NCBI GenBank assembly: GCA_016293645.1
Contig: JAEDDW010000045.1
Span: 1 to 14,511 of the forward strand
Source: Treponema sp.
GTDB taxonomy: Bacteria; Spirochaetota; Spirochaetia; Treponematales; Treponemataceae
Reading direction: 5' to 3'
Length of the DNA stretch: 14,511 nucleotides
This document shows, in pieces, positions 1-6,035 of the stretch. Position numbers and translations under genes: made by a program. The notes under the pieces are model-generated. The model did no database searches and was not told the origin of the DNA. It saw only the letters and a program-made list of their open reading frames with translations. Every line of letters begins with the position of its first letter. Position 1 is the first letter of the stretch.

Positions 1-89
1 TAAACGCAGAAATCCGCAACCACCCAATCGAAGTTGTAGGAAGAAAATTGCGTGCCTATATGACCGCAATGAAACCTATTGTTGGTTAA
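1..89 (+). CDS. 3' end of an unrecognised gene (partial)
   Basis: Frame 3 is open from the window edge and ends with TAA at 87-89, giving 28 residues that finish in AYMTAMKPIVG. The residue composition (mixed charged and hydrophobic) looks like the C-terminus of a soluble protein. I do not recognise the family. The other forward frames give less protein-like sequence. The stop is followed within 12 bases by the first of three hairpins, which may act as its 3' end. The gene starts outside the window, so nothing can be said about its length or role. Confidence 0.45.
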   Translation, partial: NAEIRNHPIEVVGRKLRAYMTAMKPIVG

Positions 90-100
90 ATAATACGTCG

Positions 101-133
101 AGTCAAGGCACGCTAACGCTTAAAGCCTTGACT
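101..133. repeat. Hairpin 1 of three tandem inverted repeats
   Basis: AGTCAAGGC at 101-109 is the exact reverse complement of GCCTTGACT at 125-133, with a 15-base loop. It begins 11 bases after the stop codon of the partial gene. It could help end that transcript, but the T-run at 140-144 begins six bases after the stem, so it is not a textbook terminator. Confidence 0.6.
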
Positions 134-141
134 TCGCCGTT

Positions 142-166
142 TTTAGGGTTTGTAATAAACCCTAAA
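142..166. repeat. Hairpin 2 of three tandem inverted repeats
   Basis: TTTAGGGTTT at 142-151 pairs perfectly with AAACCCTAAA at 157-166 around a 5-base loop. No T-tract follows directly on either strand. Confidence 0.6.
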
Positions 167-170
167 TCAG

Positions 171-192
171 CACCAACTCGCAAGAGTTGGTG
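171..192. repeat. Hairpin 3 of three tandem inverted repeats (GCAA loop)
   Basis: CACCAACTC at 171-179 pairs perfectly with GAGTTGGTG at 184-192 around a GCAA tetraloop, a GNRA-type loop that stabilises RNA hairpins. With hairpins 1 and 2 it makes three consecutive stems in under 100 bases. Confidence 0.6.
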
Positions 193-203
193 TACACAAA
201 TGC

Positions 204-364
204 AAAAAAAGGGGCTGTCCCAAAAGTAATTTCAGGGTGGTTGAGCTTAGTCGAAACCACCACATATAGCGGTATCGGGCATTTCGACATTGCGGCTTTA
301 TGGAAGCTCCGCCGCCATATACAATGACCCTGCCATGAATACTTATTGGACAGCCCCTTTTTTT
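204..364. mobile_element. MITE-like element with 17-bp terminal inverted repeats
   Basis: The 17 bases at 204-220 (seven A, then GGGGCTGTCC) are the exact reverse complement of those at 348-364 (GGACAGCCCC, then seven T). They enclose 127 bases with no convincing gene. Termini reading GGGGCTGTCC/GGACAGCCCC resemble, from memory, ends of some DDE-transposase insertion sequences, so a non-autonomous MITE is a reasonable reading. No transposase is present and no target-site duplication is obvious. The GC-rich stem followed by a T7 run in both directions could also act as a bidirectional transcription terminator. A second dispersed repeat (236-261) sits inside. Confidence 0.5.
236..261. repeat. 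TGAGCnnAGTCGAA dispersed palindrome, copy 1
   Basis: GGTGGTT at 236-242 pairs with AACCACC at 255-261. The 14-base core TGAGCTTAGTCGAA (242-255) recurs with the same ends and two changed middle bases at 14341-14354 and 14466-14479. Repeats of this general form (CCCTGAGC...GTCGAAGGG) are widely scattered in several bacterial phyla. This copy is nested in the element at 204-364. Confidence 0.55.
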
Positions 365-367
365 ATC

Positions 368-457
368 GTCATCGCGAGGAGTCCTGCGACGAAGCGATCC
401 ACACACGCCTTGCTTTACTGGCATGTGGATTGCTTCGCCGTTGCGGCTCGCAATGAC
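368..457. repeat. 90-bp imperfect palindrome of the CATTGCGAGG repeat family
   Basis: Positions 368-378 (GTCATCGCGAG) and 447-457 (CTCGCAATGAC) are inverted copies with one wobble-type difference. Inside, CGAAGCGATCCAC near 390-402 is opposed by GTGGATTGCTTCG near 425-437. The two halves are therefore an inverted pair of the same unit seen in direct orientation at 3351-3385 (CATTGCGAGGAACG...GAAGCAATCC). This is a known type of dispersed intergenic repeat. It lies 11 bases from the stop codon of the small minus-strand gene. Confidence 0.7.
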
Positions 458-467
458 GAAGGTAGGA

Positions 468-605
468 CTAGCAGTTCAATAGACGGAAAATCTTTCCTTC
501 AGAAAATCTTGTAAGAATACCACAAACTGCAGATGTAAATGGAATAATTGCAAGAACAACACTTACAATCCAAGGAAGTCCGAAATAATCCTTTGACTTT
601 GCCAT
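468..605 (-). CDS. Small membrane protein, probably shortened copy
   Basis: Encodes 45 residues starting MAKSKDYFGLPW, with one hydrophobic segment at about residues 10-31 (ending IIPFTSAVCGIL), then TRFSEGK and a short polar tail ending RLLNC. The start at 605 follows a GGGGG-type ribosome binding site eight bases upstream. A longer reading begins further upstream but lacks that support. I do not know a name for it. My impression is that related gut-bacterial small membrane proteins have a second hydrophobic segment between an EGK motif and a GK-x-x-R-x-x-N tail, so this copy may have lost an internal piece. That is recollection, not a search result. It ends 11 bases from a palindromic repeat and diverges from nudC. 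Confidence 0.5.
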   Translation of the reverse strand: MAKSKDYFGLPWIVSVVLAIIPFTSAVCGILTRFSEGKIFRLLNC

Positions 606-691
606 AAAATAACCCCCATATAGCAACAAATCGTTACATATATTTTGATGCAAAAATTCCAATTTTCAATGCTAAAATCCGCCAATTCAGA

Positions 692-697
692 TATAAT
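692..697 (+). promoter_or_regulatory. -10 element of nudC, leaderless spacing
   Basis: A perfect TATAAT ends six bases before the ATG at 704. Standard spacing puts +1 exactly on that A. The -35 position (669-674, ATGCTA) matches the consensus poorly. No ribosome binding site lies upstream of the ATG. Confidence 0.55.
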
Positions 698-703
698 GTT
701 TTC

Positions 704-1489
704 ATGCCAATAACTACAAAACCTATAAAGTTTATTTACACCCAAAATATTGCAATCAAGGGGACAGACCTCTTGCTGACTATGGACGGTAACTTGCCTA
801 CCTCAAAAGACATGGAATCCCTTTGCCCCATTGCCCTGGACTGGTTTTCAGAGGATTTATACGGTTATAGTGCCTTATTATTGAAAGAAGAAGCTGAAAT
901 TCCGGTAGGATTTGGGGTCTGTCCCCTCCGTCAGTTATTCTGGGACAAACCAGACCTTACTTTCATTGCAGCTCGTGCAAAAAGCCTGCTTTCACAGCGC
1001 CAGATGTACAGGTTCTGTCCGACATGCGGAACAAAACTTGAAGACGACAAAACCGAAACTGCCCTTTTCTGCCCGACATGCAAAATAAAGTTCTTTCCAC
1101 GCATAGAGCCTGCCACCATCACATTGATTTCCCGCGGCGATGAAATTCTCCTTGCCCGAGGGAAACGCGGTACATACAGAAAATTCGCATGCATTTCAGG
1201 CTTCGTTGAACAGGGAGAAACCCTTGAAGAATGTGTTGCACGCGAAGTAAAGGAGGAAACAAACCTTGACGTAAAGAACATAAAATATGTTGGCAGCCGT
1301 GCATGGCCTTTTCCAGACCAGCTGATGCTTGAGTTTACGGCAGACTACGCAGGTGGAGAACTGAAGATCCAGGAAGATGAACTGGAAGAAGCAAAATGGT
1401 TCCGTCGGGACCAGCTGCCACCTTTGGATCAACTGCCGGCCCCAGGTTCAAGCGCATACAACCTGATTTTTTGTAATGCAAATAATTAG
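704..1489 (+). CDS. nudC: NAD+ diphosphatase (NADH pyrophosphatase), Nudix family
   Basis: A cytoplasmic Nudix hydrolase expected to split NAD(H) into NMN(H) and AMP; the family can also remove NAD caps from RNA. At 261 residues it matches the usual NudC length. Domains in order: a divergent N-terminal domain, a four-cysteine zinc ribbon (CPTCG at 105-109 and CPTC at 123-126), and the Nudix domain with its box at about 166-188 (G166, E172, R180, E181, E184, E185). The NudC-specific SQPWPFPxS motif appears as SRAWPFPDQ at 198-206. The box glycine near position 187 is asparagine. The ATG at 704 has no ribosome binding site but sits six bases after a TATAAT, so the mRNA is probably leaderless. 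The mutase gene follows 41 bases downstream on the same strand. Assignment is firm. Confidence 0.93.
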   Translation: MPITTKPIKFIYTQNIAIKGTDLLLTMDGNLPTSKDMESLCPIALDWFSEDLYGYSALLLKEEAEIPVGFGVCPLRQLFWDKPDLTFIAARAKSLLSQRQMYRFCPTCGTKLEDDKTETALFCPTCKIKFFPRIEPATITLISRGDEILLARGKRGTYRKFACISGFVEQGETLEECVAREVKEETNLDVKNIKYVGSRAWPFPDQLMLEFTADYAGGELKIQEDELEEAKWFRRDQLPPLDQLPAPGSSAYNLIFCNANN

Positions 1490-1498
1490 AAAAAGCAT

Positions 1499-1504
1499 TA
1501 TACT
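1499..1504 (+). promoter_or_regulatory. Possible -10 element of the mutase gene
   Basis: TATACT at 1499-1504 would place +1 near 1511, leaving a 20-base leader that includes the GGAGAA at 1521-1526 and the ATG at 1531. The -35 region is weak, so read-through from nudC is also possible. Confidence 0.35.
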
Positions 1505-1530
1505 GTTTACAACAATTTATGGAGAACAAT

Positions 1531-3036
1531 ATGGAACAGAATCTTATGAAGCTTCAGAACGGAAGCGACGTACGCGGAATTGCCCTTGAAGGCGTTGCTG
1601 ATGAACACGTAAACCTTACAGAAAACGCATGCAACAGAATCGGCCAGGCATTTGCAATCTGGCTTTCAAAAAAATGCGGAAAGAGTATTACAGACCTTAA
1701 AATCGGAATCGGACGTGATGCACGCGTTACAGGTCCAGCCCTTCTCAAGGCAACAGCAGCAGGTATGGCATCAACAGGTGCAAAAGTTTATGACTGCGGT
1801 CTTGCAACAACACCAGCCATGTTCATGTCAACAGTTTTCGACCAGACAAAATATGACGGTTCTGCAATGCTTACAGCAAGTCATCTTCCGTTCAACAGAA
1901 ACGGAATAAAGTTCTTTGATGTAAACGGCGGTCTTGAACACGACGACATCACAGATGTTCTTGCAATCGCACAGGAAAAAACAGAAAGCGGAGCAGCTGA
2001 CTTTGCAGGTTCTTATACCCTTCTTGAAACTTACGCCGCACACCTTAAGAACACAATCGCAAAGGAACTTGATGCAAAAGACGGAGACAGGCCACTCTCA
2101 GGTCTCCACATCGTAGTTGATGCAGGCAACGGTGACGGCGGATTCTTCGTAGACAAGATTCTTCAGCCTCTCGGTGCAGACACAACAGGAAGCGCTTTCC
2201 TCGAGCCAGACGGAATGTTCCCTAACCATATTCCAAACCCAGAAAACAAGGATGCAATGAAGGCAATCCAAAATGCAACAACAAGCAGCAAGGCTGACCT
2301 TGGACTTATTTTTGATACAGATGTTGACCGCATGAGCGCCGTATTCAGCGACGGAACAGAAGTAAACCGCGACAGCATCATCGCCCTCTTCTCTGCAATT
2401 CTTGCTCCTTCTTTCCCAGGAAGCACAATCATCACGGACAGCGTAACAAGCGACCGCCTTACATACTTCCTTGAAAAGAAACTTGGACTCAAGCACCTTC
2501 GCTACATGCGCGGATACAAGAATGTAATCAACAAGTGCATCGAGCTCAACTCAAAGGGAGAAGTTTCTCCACTCGCAATGGAAACATCTGGACACGGTGC
2601 CCTCAAGGACAACTACTACCTTGATGACGGCTCATTCCTTGCAGTAAAACTTATCGTAGCCCTTGCTAAGGCAAAGAAGGAAAACAAAAAGATTGAAGAT
2701 CTTATTGGAGATCTTCCGGCCGCCGGTGTTGAAGGAGAATACAGATTCAAAATCAAGGCCGAAGATTTCAAGGCTTACGGAAAGAAGGTACTTGAAACTT
2801 TCAAGAAGCGTGCAGAAGAAAAGAATTTCGACATGCCTGAAAGCTTTGAAGGAATCCGCATTTCATTCCATGACGCAAATGCAGAAGGCTGGATGCTCTT
2901 AAGACTTTCACTTCACGATCCTGTGATGCCTCTCAATGTAGAAGGCAAGACACAGAAGGACAAGGATGCAATCATCGCCTATGCAAAAGAAATGATCGCA
3001 GGTTTTGACCAGCTTGATGTAAGCTGCCTTAACTAA
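1531..3036 (+). CDS. Phosphoglucomutase/phosphomannomutase family protein
   Basis: An alpha-D-phosphohexomutase that should move phosphate between C1 and C6 of glucose or mannose through a phosphoserine. From the ATG at 1531 it has 501 residues. The active-site loop TASHLP is at 115-120, with S117 the phosphorylated serine and the family's usual asparagine replaced by leucine. The Mg2+ loop DTDVDR is at 262-267. The sugar-binding ETSGH is at 351-355. The C-terminal phosphate-binding motif is near 458-464 (R458, S460, P464). All four domains are present. An upstream in-frame ATG at 1519 has no ribosome binding site, whereas GGAGAA precedes 1531. Substrate preference cannot be read from the motifs. 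It converges on rimO across the repeat array. Confidence 0.9.
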   Translation: MEQNLMKLQNGSDVRGIALEGVADEHVNLTENACNRIGQAFAIWLSKKCGKSITDLKIGIGRDARVTGPALLKATAAGMASTGAKVYDCGLATTPAMFMSTVFDQTKYDGSAMLTASHLPFNRNGIKFFDVNGGLEHDDITDVLAIAQEKTESGAADFAGSYTLLETYAAHLKNTIAKELDAKDGDRPLSGLHIVVDAGNGDGGFFVDKILQPLGADTTGSAFLEPDGMFPNHIPNPENKDAMKAIQNATTSSKADLGLIFDTDVDRMSAVFSDGTEVNRDSIIALFSAILAPSFPGSTIITDSVTSDRLTYFLEKKLGLKHLRYMRGYKNVINKCIELNSKGEVSPLAMETSGHGALKDNYYLDDGSFLAVKLIVALAKAKKENKKIEDLIGDLPAAGVEGEYRFKIKAEDFKAYGKKVLETFKKRAEEKNFDMPESFEGIRISFHDANAEGWMLLRLSLHDPVMPLNVEGKTQKDKDAIIAYAKEMIAGFDQLDVSCLN

Positions 3037-3039
3037 TTG

Positions 3040-3144
3040 GGATTGCCGCGCTCCGCTCGCAATGACGATACCCATAGCCGCCTGAAACGTCATTGCGAGA
3101 AACGCATACCCTGCTTCGTCATTGCGAGGAACGCGTTGACATTT
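3040..3144. repeat. Diverged first unit of the CATTGCGAGG repeat array
   Basis: This stretch starts three bases after the mutase stop. It opens with an inverted copy of the repeat (GATTGCCGCGC...GCAATGACG), then follows the order of the next units (GATACCCATA, GCCGCCTG, CGTCATTGC, CCCTGCTTCGTCATTGC, GAACGCGTTGACATTT) with several substitutions. It is an older or diverged copy of the 103-base unit. Confidence 0.65.
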
Positions 3145-3350
3145 CGTCATTGCGAGGAACGCAGTGACGATACCCATAAGCCGCCTGTAACGTCATTGCA
3201 GGAAATCCATGCCCTGCTTCGTCATTGCAATGAACGCGTTGACATTTCGTCATTGCGAGGAACGCAGTGACGATACCCATAAGCCGCCTGTAACGTCATT
3301 GCAGGAAATCCATGCCCTGCTTCGTCATTGCAATGAACGCGTTGACATTT
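3145..3350. repeat. Two apparently perfect 103-bp tandem units
   Basis: Positions 3145-3247 and 3248-3350 appear identical on my reading, each starting CGTCATTGCGAGGAACGCAG and ending GTTGACATTT. Each unit contains three CGTCATTGC boxes in the same orientation. Identity implies a recent duplication. Short peptides readable through the units are repeat artefacts. Confidence 0.8.
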
Positions 3351-3385
3351 CGTCATTGCGAGGAACGCAGTGACGAAGCAATCCA
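3351..3385. repeat. Terminal partial unit of the repeat array
   Basis: Starts as a third copy of the 103-base unit (CGTCATTGCGAGGAACGCAG) but after GTGACGA changes to AGCAATCC. That gives the standard short form of this dispersed repeat, in the opposite orientation to the copy opening the array near 3040. It ends directly at the rimO stop codon (3386-3388). The inverted ends could fold and help separate the two convergent transcripts. Confidence 0.65.
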
Positions 3386-4849
3386 TCAACCAACATAGAA
3401 ACCGTCGATGTCAACTTCGCTTGATGCGGCGGCTTTTACTTTTACAACAGCCCCCGGGACGATTTTCTTCACGGCATTCCTGTCGTCAAGGTCGTAACGG
3501 ATCACGACATTTCCGTCAACTTCAGGAGCTTCAAACCAGGCACGACCAATGGCGAGTCCTTCATCAGTTCCCTCAAGATTCTGGACGATTTCTTCTACAA
3601 GAACATCATAAATCTTTCCGACACGCTTTCTCAAAAGGCTCTGCGTAATTTCATGCTGAATTGCAGACAGGTCATTTGCACGAGCCACCGCAGTCCTGTG
3701 GGCAACCTGACCTTTCATCTTGTAGGCCGGAGTATCATCTTCCTTGCTGTAGTCAAAGCATCCAGACCAGTCGCTCTTTATCGTCTCAAGGAACTTCTTT
3801 GTATTTTCAGCATTCTCTTCCTTTTCTCCCGGGAAACCAGTAAGGAAAGTTGTGCGTATGCAGCTTTCAGGAAGTTCCTTTCTGATTGTCCTGACAAGTT
3901 TTGCATAGCTCTTGAAAGATCCCTTACGGTTCATGGCATGAATGATTTCGTCATCACCGCTCTGGAACGGAATGTCAAAATACGGAAGGATCCTCTCATC
4001 TTTCTTGATAAGCTCAAGAACATTGGTATCAAAGTGGTCAGGGTGAATGTAAAGAAGACGAACCCAGAACTTTCCCTTTATCTTTGAGATCTTTTCAACC
4101 AAAGCATACAATGGTGTTGGACCGTTGTTCGAAGTAAAATCCTTTTCATCGACAAGAGGTTTTTTAAGATCCTGGTACATGACCGTATGCCAGTCTTTTC
4201 TACCAAACTTTCCCTTGTCTTCAATTCCACAACCATAGGCTGCAAGATCCTGACCGATAAGGTTGATTTCAAAAATGCCTTTCTTTAAAAGAGCCTTTAT
4301 TTCAGCAATAACTTCATCAACTGGACGGGAACGAAGCCTTCCGCGGATCAATGGAATGGCGCAGAATGAACAGCAGTTGTCACATCCTTCCGTGATCTTA
4401 ACAAAAGCACTTCCCTTGTATGAAAGAAGATTGGTTCTCTCTCCGCAGAAAACACCTTTCTGCTCGGCCTTAAGAACCGGACGCTTCTTTGACTTTGAGA
4501 AAACATTCTTTACGGCTTTATCAAGCAATGAAAGATCACCGTTTCCAACAATTCCGTCTGCTTCAGGAAGATCTTTTTCAAAAACTTCAGCATAACGTTC
4601 TGCAAGACAGCCTGCAAGAATTATTTTCTTTTCAGGATAAGCACTACGGGCATCAAGCAAAGAATCAAGACTTTCTTTTTTCGCGCTCTCAATGAATCCG
4701 CATGAATTGACGATTATCAAATCTGCATCGTCGGCACTCTCAACCCGAACATAACCTAAGGCCTCAAGACGGGAAATAATAAGTTCACCATCAACCTGGT
4801 TTTTGGCACACCCATGCTGGTCAAGAAAAAATGTCTTTGCTTTTGCCAT
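3386..4849 (-). CDS. rimO: Ribosomal protein S12 methylthiotransferase
   Basis: A radical-SAM enzyme that adds a methylthio group to an aspartate of ribosomal protein S12, using two iron-sulfur clusters. The product has 487 residues, somewhat longer than typical RimO (about 440). The N-terminal UPF0004 domain supplies cluster cysteines C14 (HGCAKNQ), C50 (NSCGF) and C81 (AGCLAER). The radical-SAM cysteines are C156, C160 and C163 in GCDNCCSFC, and the IPLIRGRLRSRP that follows is typical of RimO rather than MiaB. A TRAM domain occupies about the last 70 residues. The extra length lies mostly after IGQDLAAYG, in a charged insert. The start MAKAKTFFLD at 4849 has GGAGAAAC just upstream; a longer open reading to 5059 overlaps the neighbouring gene and is not used. 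A terminator sits immediately upstream. Confidence 0.93.
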   Translation of the reverse strand: MAKAKTFFLDQHGCAKNQVDGELIISRLEALGYVRVESADDADLIIVNSCGFIESAKKESLDSLLDARSAYPEKKIILAGCLAERYAEVFEKDLPEADGIVGNGDLSLLDKAVKNVFSKSKKRPVLKAEQKGVFCGERTNLLSYKGSAFVKITEGCDNCCSFCAIPLIRGRLRSRPVDEVIAEIKALLKKGIFEINLIGQDLAAYGCGIEDKGKFGRKDWHTVMYQDLKKPLVDEKDFTSNNGPTPLYALVEKISKIKGKFWVRLLYIHPDHFDTNVLELIKKDERILPYFDIPFQSGDDEIIHAMNRKGSFKSYAKLVRTIRKELPESCIRTTFLTGFPGEKEENAENTKKFLETIKSDWSGCFDYSKEDDTPAYKMKGQVAHRTAVARANDLSAIQHEITQSLLRKRVGKIYDVLVEEIVQNLEGTDEGLAIGRAWFEAPEVDGNVVIRYDLDDRNAVKKIVPGAVVKVKAAASSEVDIDGFYVG

Positions 4850-4863
4850 ATTGTTTCTCCAAT

Positions 4864-4895
4864 AAAAAAGGACCCTCAATAGGTTTAAGGGTCCC
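4864..4895 (-). terminator. Rho-independent terminator after rodZ, inside the rimO leader
   Basis: Read on the minus strand, GGACCCT (4894-4888) pairs with AGGGTCC (4876-4870) around an 11-base loop and is followed at once by six T (4869-4864). It ends the lolA-rodZ transcript. Only 14 bases separate the T-tract from the rimO ATG, and these hold its ribosome binding site. There is no room for a rimO promoter downstream, so rimO mRNA must cross this structure. An alternative 6-bp pairing, TTTAAG (4909-4904) with CTTAAA (4889-4884), overlaps the stem base and could compete weakly. Confidence 0.8.
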
Positions 4896-4916
4896 GTCGA
4901 AATCTTAAAAAAAATA

Positions 4917-6032
4917 CTAATCAAGTTCGATGAGGACAAGACGATACTTGCCGTCACTGTCACGAACCCATTTGATGTCCTCGGCTTTAACTTCACCGGC
5001 ACGTCCAACTTCAAGGTCATATGATGAGAGGCCTGCAAGCACGCGGATCTTAAGGGCATTGTTGTTGCTCATCCACAATCTTGTTCCGTTGTTTGAATTG
5101 ACGGCAACCTGGTCACCGCTCTTGAAATAATCTTCAACATAAGTATTTCTGTCGCTCTTGTAACGGAAAAGACATGAACCGCGGAATGTAACATTGATTG
5201 TAAATGGATAGGCACGTGTATCCTCGTGGATTACGACACGCTTTGAATTGTTCTTGACACTGGCAGCGGAAGGAATGTCAGAAAGTTCAGTTCCGGAATC
5301 ATTCTCTGCAAGTTCAATAAATGTATTATCCGTTTTCTTCTCGATGAGACGCACTTCAGCACCATGGCTTCCCTCATCACTTGAAATATCACTGAGATAG
5401 ACAATCACATCGGCAAATCCATCGCCATCGACATCAAGATCCCTTTCCTCACTAAGCTCGACAATCTGTGTTCCCGAAGGCATAAGCAATGCAAGGGTTC
5501 CCTTTGTTTCACCGACAGTAACAACAATGCTTCCAGTTCCCTGTTTTGTCGGAAACAGAATCTGATCACCTTTATAGAATCTTTTTGTCTCTGACTTTCC
5601 GGTAAACTGATATTGATGGATTTTTTCTTTTTCTGTGGTCTGCTGAACTTTTGCCTGAATCTTTTCAGGTACATTGAAAACCTTGAAATAAAGATATATG
5701 CCGACACCAACAACAAGTGCACAAGCACCGCCGATCAGGAGAGGCAGAACGAATTTAGGTTTCTGCTTTCGTGTAAGTTCAACTGGAACCGGAGCTTCCT
5801 GAATTTTCTTCGCATGATAAAGATGCAACACCTCATCAGCATTGATTCCAAGAAACTCACAGTAATTTGTCAGAAATCCAACAAAATATGATTCACCAGG
5901 AAAATCGTCGGAACGCTCTTCCTCAAGTGCGAGTATATAGTTCTTTGTGATTGCAGTTGCGCGTTCAATTTCCTCGAGGGAAACATTCTTTTCTTCGCGG
6001 GTCTTGCGCAATAATTCGCCGTAGCTTTCCAT
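4917..6032 (-). CDS. RodZ-like cytoskeletal/HTH membrane protein
   Basis: A 371-residue membrane protein with the RodZ architecture. It has an N-terminal helix-turn-helix of the HTH_25 type (about 5-70, starting YGELLRKTREEKNVSLEEIE), a basic stretch (RKQKPK near 88-93), one transmembrane helix (about 94-116), and a long exported region. The last roughly 100 residues resemble the RodZ C-terminal domain (DUF4115). RodZ links the MreB cell-shape scaffold to the membrane. A DxDxDG sequence at 200-208 (DVDGDGFAD) looks like a calcium-binding loop, which is unusual for RodZ as I know it. The start follows GGAG, which lies in the last codons of the upstream lolA-like gene; only three bases separate the two genes, so translation is probably coupled. 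Confidence 0.82.
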   Translation of the reverse strand: MESYGELLRKTREEKNVSLEEIERATAITKNYILALEEERSDDFPGESYFVGFLTNYCEFLGINADEVLHLYHAKKIQEAPVPVELTRKQKPKFVLPLLIGGACALVVGVGIYLYFKVFNVPEKIQAKVQQTTEKEKIHQYQFTGKSETKRFYKGDQILFPTKQGTGSIVVTVGETKGTLALLMPSGTQIVELSEERDLDVDGDGFADVIVYLSDISSDEGSHGAEVRLIEKKTDNTFIELAENDSGTELSDIPSAASVKNNSKRVVIHEDTRAYPFTINVTFRGSCLFRYKSDRNTYVEDYFKSGDQVAVNSNNGTRLWMSNNNALKIRVLAGLSSYDLEVGRAGEVKAEDIKWVRDSDGKYRLVLIELD

Positions 6033-6035
6033 TTG

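Noticed and set aside
85..192. Integron attC site downstream of the partial gene
   Set aside because: GTTAAAT at 85-91 fits the core-site consensus and hairpins follow, and some treponemes carry integrons. However, no matching inverse core (RYYYAAC) lies at the right place, and three separate stems do not fit one attC fold.
167..514. Short open frames across the left repeat island
   Set aside because: They run through palindromes and the inverted-repeat element and show no protein-like character or start signals.
2908..3270. Short proteins readable through the repeat array on both strands
   Set aside because: They translate the repeat itself (for example FLAMTK and VPRNDE peptides), have no ribosome binding site, and overlap the mutase end.
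3040..3385. CRISPR array
   Set aside because: The repeats are about 103 bases with no short unique spacers, and identity covers whole units. This is a tandem duplication of a dispersed repeat.
4850..5059. 70-residue N-terminal extension of RimO
   Set aside because: It overlaps the rodZ-like gene, crosses the terminator, and family alignments start near MAKAKTFFLDQHGCAKNQ, which has its own SD.
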